DNA of 37,167 nucleotides from a virus. The DNA lies in the IMG/VR virus record IMGVR_UViG_3300020213_000064, positions 1 to 37,167 of that record. One strand, 5' to 3'. Shown here piece after piece: positions 32,127 to 37,167 of the stretch. Position numbers and translations under genes: made by a program. A model generated the notes under the pieces. That model did no database searches and was not told the DNA's origin. It saw only the letters and a list, made by a program, of their open reading frames with translations. Position 1 is the first letter of the stretch. Every line of letters begins with the position of its first letter.

Positions 32127-32744
32127 ATGAAAGCACTCACGGTTACATGCGACACGAAACTGAAGATTCCACTCGATGAACTTATCGAGCTCCAGGGTAA
32201 CTTCAAAGAGATGACGAAGGCGCGGTACGAGAAGTTCAAAAAGCTTATTCTCAAGCGAGGCATTTGGTTTGCGAGCCACGTTTGGAAGGAACTGACGATA
32301 GAAAACGGAGTTAGCTTAGTAAAGTGGTGGATCATAGACGGGCACGGTCGCAAGCGCCTGCTTACGAAGATGAGGGCAGAGGGATACGCCATACCGGATA
32401 TTCCATGCGTTGAGATTTCAGCGGCAAGCCTCAAAGAGGCGAAAGAGGCGGTGCTTGCGGCATCGAGCAACTTTCAGCGAGCGACTAAAGACGGGCTTTA
32501 CGAATTCATCTCTGGAGCAAGCATATCGTTTGACGAACTAGACGCGTTTGAGATTCCAGATATTGACCTGCCTGATTTCAAGGACGAGTTCGGGCCTGAC
32601 GCGAGCAAGGAGCGCGTAGAGTTTGACGCCGAAATCGGTCAGGCTCAGTTCCTTGTCATCGTAAATTGCGCGGACGAGGGAGCGCAGAGGGAGCTATTTG
32701 AGAAACTTTCTGGAGAGGGATGGACATGCAAAATTACCGGGTAG
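32127..32744 (+). CDS. ParB-like nuclease-domain protein
   Basis: This 205-residue protein has the ParB/sulfiredoxin-fold pattern: an N-terminal strand with IPLDELIELQGN, then VKWWIIDGHGRKRLL (71-77 is the DGHGRKR box) and IPCVEISAASLKEAKEA. A helical segment and an acidic IPDIDLPDF stretch follow. ParB-like domains in phages often couple nucleotide hydrolysis or DNA binding to modification enzymes. The ATG at 32127 immediately follows the promoter start point. The 3' end overlaps the ABC gene by 19 to 25 bases, so the two are coupled. Confidence 0.8.
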   Translation: MKALTVTCDTKLKIPLDELIELQGNFKEMTKARYEKFKKLILKRGIWFASHVWKELTIENGVSLVKWWIIDGHGRKRLLTKMRAEGYAIPDIPCVEISAASLKEAKEAVLAASSNFQRATKDGLYEFISGASISFDELDAFEIPDIDLPDFKDEFGPDASKERVEFDAEIGQAQFLVIVNCADEGAQRELFEKLSGEGWTCKITG

Positions 32745-33412
32745 AACTTGAGAGCGTAATCCCAAAGACGTACCGCACGCAAAAGGCCGTCGACAGCGTG
32801 AACTTGGACGTGATGAAGAAAAGCAGGCACGTGCTGGAAGTCGAAGCCGACTTGACCTCGCCCTATAACGTCGGCCTCATCGTCGGTGCATCGGGCAGCG
32901 GCAAGACCACGCTTGCACGTCAGATATTCGGCGAGGATTGCACGCGTGACGTGCTTGTCGGTGAGACTCCTGTGATCGAGCAGTTCCCGAAGGGAATGAA
33001 GTACGACGCCTGCGTCGAAGCACTGACTGGCGTTGGCCTCACGTCGATTCCGTGCTGGGTGAGGCCAGCGCACACTCTATCGAATGGGCAGAGGGCAAGA
33101 GCCGAGGCCGCGCTTAAGACCGCGACTGGAAGCGACGTCGTAGTGTTGGATGAATGGACGTCGACGGTGGACCGCACAATAGCGCAGATAATGTGCGCGA
33201 AGATCTCGAAGCAGTATAGGAAGGGAGCCAGACGAATCGTTTTGCTCAGCTGTCATTACGACGTCATCCCCTGGCTTCAGCCTGATTGGATCATTGACTG
33301 CAACACGGGCTCATACGAAAAAAAAAAGAGCACCGGAGGGAGCCGCTTGAATTTACCGTCAGAGAATGTTCAAGCCGCGCTTGGAGGTATTTTAGCAAGT
33401 ATCATTATCTGA
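32726..33412 (+). CDS. ABC-type ATPase (stand-alone form; frameshifts into GNAT)
   Basis: This 228-residue protein carries a complete ABC ATPase set: Walker A GASGSGKTT (54-62), signature LSNGQRARAE (118-127), Walker B VVVLDEWTS (138-146) and a switch histidine in LSCHYD (H177). There are no membrane segments, so it is a soluble ABC ATPase, not a transporter. The ATG at 32726 fits the GGAGAGGG site better than ATG 32720. After about residue 198 the frame passes an A10 run; without a shift it adds about 27 low-similarity residues. Closest general type: ABC ATPases fused to an acetyltransferase domain (COG2401-like). Confidence 0.85.
   Translation: MQNYRVELESVIPKTYRTQKAVDSVNLDVMKKSRHVLEVEADLTSPYNVGLIVGASGSGKTTLARQIFGEDCTRDVLVGETPVIEQFPKGMKYDACVEALTGVGLTSIPCWVRPAHTLSNGQRARAEAALKTATGSDVVVLDEWTSTVDRTIAQIMCAKISKQYRKGARRIVLLSCHYDVIPWLQPDWIIDCNTGSYEKKKSTGGSRLNLPSENVQAALGGILASIII
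33318..33328 (+). other. A10 run with -1 slippery heptamer (programmed frameshift candidate)
   Basis: Ten consecutive A (33318-33327) are followed by G. In the ABC frame the codons are GAA AAA AAA AAG; the heptamer A-AAA-AAG at 33322-33328 is in exact -1 phase, the dnaX-type slippery sequence. A -1 slip joins ABC residue 201 to the open GNAT frame. Slippage of RNA polymerase on the run is an alternative, and an assembly indel cannot be excluded from one sequence. Confidence 0.7.
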
Positions 33413-33858
33413 GTGAGAACCTGCCCTTTGGGAAGGTTTACGCGTTTGGCCTATACCACGGCGAGAATCAGATCGGCTTCAGCTGCTTTGCGCATTACAC
33501 CGTAGCCGACCGAACGGAGGTGCACTCGAACCGCGTGGTGGTGCATCCGGATTACATAGGCATCGGCCTGGGCATCCGGCTCGCTACGGAGGCTTCCAGG
33601 ATAATGAGTGCACGCGGGTTCAGAGTGAAGGCGAAATTCACGTCCCCTGCAATGCTCAAACAGCGACTGGGCCACCCTGACTGGATCTATTTGGGCTCGA
33701 AGCTCGTGACGTCGAAGAGCCAGGCGGGCAATTTCGGGCGCACCATTCGCAGCTCGTCAGGCCCGGAGGCGGCAGTACGGCGAAATGAGGCGAAACTATG
33801 GGGAGTGAAATACCATTGGTTTCAGTTCAGATCAGCCCTGGAGAAAGCTCACGACTGA
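33328..33858 (+). CDS. GNAT acyltransferase domain, reached by -1 frameshift
   Basis: This 176-residue frame lies directly after the ABC ATPase in the -1 frame. Its N-terminal half contains SSRAWRYFSKYHYLSENLP and YAFGLYHGENQIGFSCF, and the second half a GNAT acetyl-CoA loop (NRVVVHPDYIGIGLGIRL), then a SARGFRVKAKFTSP strand and LGHPDWIYLG. The first usual start codon in this frame is GTG 33520, which would delete the YHYL half, so the domain is only complete as a fusion with the ATPase (about 377 residues). Substrate unknown; DNA base or protein acylation is inferred. Confidence 0.75.
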   Translation, partial: EHRREPLEFTVRECSSRAWRYFSKYHYLSENLPFGKVYAFGLYHGENQIGFSCFAHYTVADRTEVHSNRVVVHPDYIGIGLGIRLATEASRIMSARGFRVKAKFTSPAMLKQRLGHPDWIYLGSKLVTSKSQAGNFGRTIRSSSGPEAAVRRNEAKLWGVKYHWFQFRSALEKAHD

Positions 33859-34188
33859 GGCCCGGGGCAGCGGGCCTATAGCGCGCTCTATCTCGATGCC
33901 GAAGCACCAGGGCGTCGTGATGAAGACGGACGCGGCCAGGCGGGCAGGGCGGCGTCGATAGCGGATGCGTCGGACGCGGCACAAGAGATAGCGCCCGCTC
34001 CGATAGTGAAGCACTAGATAGCGCGGCGAGGGACCGGCGAAGAGGGCGTGATAGTGACGCGCGTCACGCCTATACTCGACCGTCTTGGTGCCCGCGGCTA
34101 TCAGGTCGAAGTACGGCCTGGTGATAGTCAGTGTGATACTGAGAGGCCGCTCCCTGGGAGCGACCGCCTGGCGTCTGGCGCGGTGCAT
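33832..34188 (-). CDS. ASCH-domain protein
   Basis: This 118-residue protein has the ASCH/PUA-like pattern: ITLTITRPYFDLIAAGTK followed by TVEYR, then beta strands with YLVLHYRSGRYLLCRVRRI and a terminal WCFGIEIERAIG. ASCH proteins bind or process RNA or modified nucleosides; a few act as amidohydrolases on N4-acetylcytidine. The exact start is uncertain, since ATG 34188 has no clear ribosome site; a start after the AGGGAG at about 34148 would trim about 15 residues. It converges on the GNAT gene, overlapping its 3' end by 27 bases. Confidence 0.7.
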   Translation of the reverse strand: MHRARRQAVAPRERPLSITLTITRPYFDLIAAGTKTVEYRRDARHYHALFAGPSPRYLVLHYRSGRYLLCRVRRIRYRRRPARLAASVFITTPWCFGIEIERAIGPLPRASVVSFLQG

Positions 34189-34469
34189 GATGGTATGGGA
34201 GCATCATGCCAGATGATCCGGCGCGGTCACGCCGCACACCTCAGGCGGGTCGCGTCACGATGCGGCATACCGGGGTATCAGATGGGGTATCGGCGTCCAG
34301 GGCCTGGCGGCCTCTGGGGGCCAGAGACGCAGTCAGCCAGGCACGGTGCCACGCGTCACACTAGACGCACCGTGTCTGAGTGCTCCTCGGTACGATGCGA
34401 CGTGTCAGAGATGGAATGACACGGCCTAGGCCGCTCTCTCGAGAGGCCCAGGCCGTTCCGGCGGGCAGG
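34189..34469. other. 281-bp GC-rich spacer with imperfect hairpin
   Basis: No gene is supported here. An imperfect hairpin at 34421-34456 (ACGGCCT with AGGCCGT, then GGC/GCC and CTCTC/GAGAG) lies after the lipoprotein stop on the minus strand and may terminate its transcript. CGCGTCAC occurs at 34251-34258 and 34352-34359. Confidence 0.4.
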
Positions 34470-34586
34470 TCAGTCAGAGCATTGGAGCGCGGTCTGGCTT
34501 GGTCCCGCGTCCTGGTCACGGCACCCTGGCTCGCGTCCACACGCAGCGAGTGCCAGGATCAAGATGAGTGCAGCGAGTGTTTTCAT
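34470..34586 (-). CDS. Tiny lipoprotein, 38 aa
   Basis: This short gene starts at ATG 34586 with MKTLAALILILALAACGRE, a textbook lipoprotein signal with Cys 16 in an LAAC lipobox. The mature peptide has only about 23 residues (CGREPGCRDQDAGPSQTALQ and a short end), with one further internal pair of Cys. Size is like entericidin or Rz1-type lipoproteins. The gene follows a coiled-coil gene and lies far from the lysis block. A perfect 12-bp hairpin sits immediately before its start. Confidence 0.55.
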   Translation of the reverse strand: MKTLAALILILALAACGREPGCRDQDAGPSQTALQCSD

Positions 34587-34590
34587 AATG

Positions 34591-34632
34591 CCTGAGGCCC
34601 GCATCGCCGGTGAAGGAGACGCGGGCCTCAGG
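34591..34632 (-). promoter_or_regulatory. 12-bp perfect hairpin before the tiny lipoprotein start
   Basis: CCTGAGGCCCGC (34591-34602) pairs perfectly with GCGGGCCTCAGG (34621-34632), with an 18-base loop. On the minus strand the 3' arm ends four bases before ATG 34586 and includes the only SD-like bases (CAGG). There is no U-run, so translational control or transcript-end protection is more likely than termination. Confidence 0.55.
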
Positions 34633-34638
34633 GCTGGG

Positions 34639-34974
34639 TTACAGGTTGCCGATGGACGCGGCGAGCGTGCTGAGGATTTCGGCCTCTTGCTCATTGAGTG
34701 CCTCAAGCTGGGACTTGGCCTCGGTCAGCGCCGCGATGAGGTTTTGACGGTCCGACGCGGCCTGGGCGGCCTGTTTTGTGACTGATCGCGCGCTGACCTG
34801 AGGAGTTTTGGCCTTGCCGCGCCGCACCGGCTTATCCTCAGCTGGCTCGCCGCGCACAGTCTCATTGCCCGGGTTTTTCTTTCTGAGACGTTCCAGTTCG
34901 TGCTGGTATTTGGCCCGTTTGGTCCAGAGGCCGCGTTCCTTTAGGTCTTTTCTCCACGTCGAGTAGTTGCTCAT
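34639..34974 (-). CDS. Basic protein with C-terminal coiled coil
   Basis: This 111-residue protein has a basic first half (STWRKDLKERGLWTKRAKY; RRGKAKTPQVSARS) and a coiled-coil second half (LIAALTEAKSQLEALNEQE). An AAAGGA ribosome site lies six bases upstream of the ATG, and an extended -10 element (35044-35052) lies about 70 bases upstream. A DNA-binding or assembly role is possible given the basic charge, but no family is recognised. Confidence 0.7.
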   Translation of the reverse strand: MSNYSTWRKDLKERGLWTKRAKYQHELERLRKKNPGNETVRGEPAEDKPVRRGKAKTPQVSARSVTKQAAQAASDRQNLIAALTEAKSQLEALNEQEAEILSTLAASIGNL

Positions 34975-35043
34975 TTTTGTCCTTTCGATTTGAGGATTCT
35001 CGGGTGCCCGCCCGGGCCACCGTCACTTGCCTCTACTAAGAAT

Positions 35044-35052
35044 AATATACCA
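35044..35052 (-). promoter_or_regulatory. Candidate extended -10 promoter for the leftward coiled-coil gene
   Basis: On the minus strand the sequence reads TGGTATATT, a TGn extended -10 element. No good -35 is seen, which is allowed for extended -10 promoters. It would start a leader of about 60 bases before ATG 34974. Confidence 0.4.
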
Positions 35053-35190
35053 CGGCGCGTCAGAATGCTCTAATCAGACGACGCGTCGCAACTGGCTGGA
35101 TCGGCTCGGGAATCGGCTTACCCCCCGGCTTAAGTGGCTGATTCCATGCGTTATTTCCATGACTTCGATATATTTTGTGCCTGCGTGCCT

Positions 35191-35257
35191 GCGTGCCTGG
35201 CTGGGCGCTTCCTTATAAGAGCCGATGGGAGCTGCCCAGGCGCGTGCCTGGCTGGGC
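35191..35257. repeat. GC-rich 16-bp direct repeats, possible origin iterons
   Basis: GCGTGCCTGGCTGGGC occurs at 35191-35206 and 35242-35257, with shorter GTGCCTGC copies just upstream (from about 35177) and inverted GCCCAGGC/GCCTGG pairs, including a CCAGGC-GCGT-GCCTGG hairpin at 35236-35251. An AT-rich TTATAAG patch separates the copies. The non-coding position next to replication genes fits an origin or regulator-binding array; this is inference. Confidence 0.5.
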
Positions 35258-35473
35258 TGGGCAGGCCTGAGGTGGGCCAGGGGTGACCAATACTTGGGCA
35301 GTCGTCCCATTCTCGCGTCACCAATGCCAGGGGCCTTTCCTGAGCCCCTGCGCTTGAGCCGTGCAATGAGGCGAGATGTCAGGTGATGGGCAGGGGAAAT
35401 GGGCGCGGTGGGCGGGAATCGGCTGTCGTCTGGAATCAATGTAAGTTCGGAGTCCCGGGGCAGCGGGAATATT

Positions 35474-35514
35474 TCAAATCATGATTGACTGACTCGCCGT
35501 ATCTTCCTGATGAT
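35474..35514 (+). promoter_or_regulatory. Candidate promoter with palindromic operator
   Basis: TTGACT (35485-35490) and GATGAT (35509-35514) are 18 bases apart. A perfect palindrome AATCATGATT (35477-35486), extending imperfectly to TCAA/TTGA flanks (35474-35488), overlaps the -35 box. This would drive the structured RNA downstream and perhaps the early operon; the -10 is weak. Confidence 0.35.
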
Positions 35515-35520
35515 TCTCTT

Positions 35521-35691
35521 CAGCACTTAATACCCGGTTGCCGATCGGGTTGATGAGAAAAGGATTCGTCGCCGGTGAGATTCTCAGATACATTCCAGAT
35601 TGCTTTCGTGGGACATCCCGGCTTTCACCGGCCCGAATCCTGCCCACGGATTAGGGGCCAGAGACGGCAATCTCTGGCCCCGTTTTATTTT
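35521..35691 (+). ncRNA. Candidate structured small RNA ending in an intrinsic terminator
   Basis: A 5' hairpin (ACCCG 35532-35536 with CGGGT 35546-35550) is followed by a long two-part stem: AGGATTCG (35561-35568) with CGAATCCT (35634-35641), and GCCGGTGA (35571-35578) with TCACCGGC (35625-35632), separated by a small internal loop. The 46-base apical region holds a GGG-ACAT-CCC hairpin (35610-35619). The intrinsic terminator at 35654-35691 closes the unit. I recognise no named RNA family. A riboregulator, leader attenuator or antisense RNA are the options. Confidence 0.55.
35654..35691 (+). terminator. Strong rho-independent terminator
   Basis: A perfect 11-bp GC-rich stem (GGGGCCAGAGA 35654-35664 with TCTCTGGCCCC 35671-35681, loop CGGCAA) is followed by GTTTTATTTT. 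This is the clearest intrinsic terminator in the genome and points rightward, ending the structured RNA before the early operon. Confidence 0.9.
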
Positions 35692-36112
35692 CATACTCAA
35701 TATAAAAATGGGTCGGACCATCCCGTGGGGCAAGGCCCAAGGATGCTGCTTAAGAGCCGTCACGCTGTGCTCGCCGATTTCCATTGTCCATGCTGAATCC
35801 TTAACGCGATACGGGACAGTTACAGGTGCGTGAATCATTCGGAAAACAATGGGGTAGGGGATGCCTATGTTCGATAGTCCTGAATTCGACATAATACGAA
35901 GGATCAGAGCGGAGGCGATTAACATGTACCCGCGTCTGAAATGCACGAAGTGCGGTGCGACGCTGAGAATGCCCAGTTTCATACCGCCGGAATCGAATCG
36001 ACGTCTTAAGGGCTGGCTGCAACAGAGATGTGTCAGGCATTTAACGGTCCGTGCTCCAGGAGCCCCGACAAGCGGGGCTCGCCCGGGAGAAAAAAATAGA
36101 AAGGGTTCTAGA

Positions 36113-36274
36113 ATGGAAATCGAAGAGCAAATTGAGATAGTAGAGGCCCGCGTCGGCCGCCTTTACGAACGGTGGAACACGGAGGGCGAGGTGCTCCTCG
36201 CTGACTACATTAACGACCAGATCGATACGCTGCGAATGCTCAAAGCGCTCAAGCGGGAAAGGCAGCCAGCATGA
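36113..36274 (+). CDS. Small coiled-coil protein, first gene of the early arm
   Basis: This 53-residue protein (starting MEIEEQIEIVEARVGRLYER) is charged and helical. ATG 36113 has AAAGGG about eight bases upstream. The stop overlaps the next ATG by four bases. The same frame is open to ATG 35861, which would add 84 residues with a Cys pair, but the composition changes and there is a hairpin in between. Function unknown; a partner of the initiator-like protein is possible. Confidence 0.6.
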   Translation: MEIEEQIEIVEARVGRLYERWNTEGEVLLADYINDQIDTLRMLKALKRERQPA

Positions 36275-36864
36275 GAGAACGCATAGCCGCCGCGCTTGAA
36301 CGCATAGCCGCCGCGCTCGAGAAATGCATCGACAGTGGCATTACTGGTCCCGCCCTGGTCGCAGCATTAGCGGAGAGGAAGACCACGCGCAAAGGCCCCG
36401 TAAAAGGGCCTCCGCCGGTCAGGACACCGTACCGTAATCCCGAGGCGGGCCAGCTCGTCAAAACATACTGCGATGCCTACCGCTCGCGATACGGGACATA
36501 CCCGATCGTAGACGGCAAGGTAGCGGGGCTCGCTACTAATCTGCTGCGCGCAGTGCCGCTGGCCCGGGCTCAGGACCTGGTACAGGCATTTCTTCAGCTC
36601 AATGAGCGTTGGTTCGTCACAAAAGCGCACGCTTTCGACGTGCTCATCTCGAATCTCAATGTCGTCGCAGTGAGTCTAGCTCACGGCACTCAGTCACCGG
36701 ACGATAAACGGTACTGGGAGAGAGTTTTTAGGGGGGAAAATCATGCAACAATCAGTATTCAAGGCCCAAGTCCGGATGCTCGCGGAGGTCTGGGGGGAGA
36801 GAAATTACTCAGCACCCGTGGCGAACCTGCTCTGGCAGGCTTTCCAGACGATCAACGACGATGA
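36271..36864 (+). CDS. Replication-initiator-like protein
   Basis: This 197-residue protein starts with two exact heptads (ERIAAAL twice) encoded by a 21-bp tandem repeat (36277-36318), followed by a basic linker. Residues about 60-145 have the pattern YCDAYRSRYGTYPIVDGK, then ARAQDLVQAFLQLNERWF and KAHAFDVLISNLNVV, which I associate with the C-terminal domain of phage replication proteins that work with helicase loaders. The last 40 residues run 122 bases into the next gene in another frame, an unusually long overlap. It should recognise the origin or host replication factors. Confidence 0.6.
   Translation: MRERIAAALERIAAALEKCIDSGITGPALVAALAERKTTRKGPVKGPPPVRTPYRNPEAGQLVKTYCDAYRSRYGTYPIVDGKVAGLATNLLRAVPLARAQDLVQAFLQLNERWFVTKAHAFDVLISNLNVVAVSLAHGTQSPDDKRYWERVFRGENHATISIQGPSPDARGGLGGEKLLSTRGEPALAGFPDDQRR
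36277..36318 (+). repeat. 21-bp tandem repeat encoding two ERIAAAL heptads
   Basis: Two adjacent 21-base copies (36277-36297 and 36298-36318) differ at one base. They add a full heptad to a leucine-zipper-like N-terminus, so copy number could change oligomerisation. Confidence 0.8.
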
Positions 36865-37167
36865 ATTCACTGATGCCGTGACGTGGCTCGTCGCTAATCG
36901 GCCCGCAAGACTGACGCCCCCGCTGATGAAAGAACTGAGCGGGGCGTGCGACGAGGCGAGGCGGCGCAGCATAGAGAGCCGCGCTCGAGGCGGAGGCAAT
37001 CTCGGGGAGATGCTCAACGAAGCGGGCAGGGTCAATAAAACCGCTGATCCCGACTTCGTCCGGGCGTGTCTACAGACGATCACCGACTTCATTAACCGGA
37101 AATGTTCGATGGCTCAGTTCATAGACAACTGTGACGCGCTCGATAGTGTAGCGCGCCAACTAAACCC
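36743..37167 (+). CDS. Helicase-loader-like replication protein, 5' part (continues at base 1)
   Basis: This is the 5' part of a 160-residue gene. ATG 36743 has a strong AGGGGGG site about seven bases upstream. The protein starts MQQSVFKAQVRMLAEVWGER and has a helical pair (WQAFQTINDDEFTDAVTWLV; LTPPLMKELSGACDEARRR) similar in layout to the N-terminal domain of DnaI/G39P-type helicase loaders, where an alternating acidic/aromatic helix precedes a Pro-containing loop. The frame is open to the end of the window and closes at 183-185 after the circular join. It lies between the initiator-like gene and the recT-like gene. Confidence 0.7.
   Translation, partial: MQQSVFKAQVRMLAEVWGERNYSAPVANLLWQAFQTINDDEFTDAVTWLVANRPARLTPPLMKELSGACDEARRRSIESRARGGGNLGEMLNEAGRVNKTADPDFVRACLQTITDFINRKCSMAQFIDNCDALDSVARQLN
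37041..37167. repeat. 127-bp terminal direct repeat, right copy
   Basis: These 127 bases repeat the first 127 bases exactly. Removing one copy gives a circle of 37,040 bp. Confidence 0.95.

Larger units (their letters stand above)
34975..36112. other. 1.1-kb region without a supported gene
   Basis: No gene with a good ribosome site and protein-like composition is seen across this stretch. It holds the leftward extended -10, the GC-rich repeats, the palindrome/promoter, the structured RNA, the terminator, and a perfect 7-bp hairpin (AGCCCCG 36061-36067 with CGGGGCT 36073-36079). The frame of the 36113 gene stays open back to 35861 and includes a CTKCG pair, so a longer start cannot be excluded. 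This is the most probable place for a replication origin and early control. Confidence 0.55.

Noticed and set aside
34048-34419. + strand frame of 123 aa with GTGATA-17-TATACT and an operator-like palindrome upstream
   Set aside because: The promoter-like pair and the palindrome lie inside the ASCH coding sequence, and the + frame has no ribosome site or protein-like composition. The ASCH match on the other strand is better supported.
35171-35285. Possible CRISPR array
   Set aside because: Repeat copies are too few, too short and irregularly spaced; no spacers of equal length and no cas gene.
35074-35439. - strand frame of 121 aa starting at TTG
   Set aside because: No ribosome site, Pro/Arg/Ser-rich composition typical of GC-rich non-coding DNA, and it covers the repeat region.
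35861-36112. N-terminal extension of the 36113 gene with a CTKCG metal pair
   Set aside because: The frame is open, but a hairpin and an abrupt change to Gly/Pro/Arg-rich sequence lie before ATG 36113, which has its own ribosome site. Kept only as a possibility.
1-37167. Biological direct terminal repeats of a T7-like phage
   Set aside because: The repeat is exactly 127 bp, a common assembler k-mer, lies inside a gene, and no phage RNA polymerase or T7-type terminase is present. Read coverage would be needed to reopen this.

Overview
The window is a complete or near-complete tailed-phage genome, most likely a podovirus-like phage of a Gram-negative bacterium recovered by metagenomic assembly. 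The first 127 bases are repeated exactly as the last 127 bases, and one gene reads through the join (5' part 36743-37167, 3' part 1-185). The molecule is therefore circular or circularly permuted, with a unique length of 37,040 bp. Evidence for a Gram-negative host is the set of predicted lipoproteins and signal-peptide proteins plus a small M15-type endolysin. I see no integrase, repressor, DNA polymerase, RNA polymerase, tRNA or CRISPR array.

The rightward (+) early arm starts near 36113, crosses the join and runs to 6189. It opens with a small coiled-coil protein, a replication-initiator-like protein and a helicase-loader-like protein, followed by a RecT-type annealing protein. About sixteen small, tightly overlapping genes follow: HTH, zinc-ribbon, coiled-coil, DUF6527-like and DUF3310-like. 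Replication therefore seems to rely on host polymerase, with the phage supplying initiation, helicase loading and recombination.

The leftward (-) late arm runs from 32097 down to 6190: small terminase, large terminase, a group of small accessory genes, portal, scaffold, major capsid protein, two paralogous decoration-like proteins, tail fibre, head-tail adaptor, a large nozzle/stabilisation-like protein, three or four internal/ejection proteins, and a lysis block (M15 endolysin, holin candidates, lipoprotein). A two-gene + strand moron with its own promoter is inserted between terL and the rest of the late genes (29534-30136).

The most interesting region is 32091-36112. A + strand cassette with an almost leaderless promoter encodes a ParB-like protein, an ABC-type ATPase and a GNAT acyltransferase. 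The ATPase and GNAT are in different frames, joined at an A10 run that contains a perfect A-AAA-AAG -1 slippery heptamer in the right phase. The GNAT frame has no usual start codon upstream of its conserved N-terminal half, so a frameshifted fusion of about 377 aa is the natural reading. The arrangement resembles ATPase-acetyltransferase fusions and suggests a DNA- or protein-modifying, anti-defence system (inference). Beyond it lie an ASCH-domain gene, a tiny lipoprotein, a coiled-coil gene, a GC-rich repeat region that may be the origin, and an apparently undescribed structured RNA closed by a long paired stem and followed by a strong intrinsic terminator.
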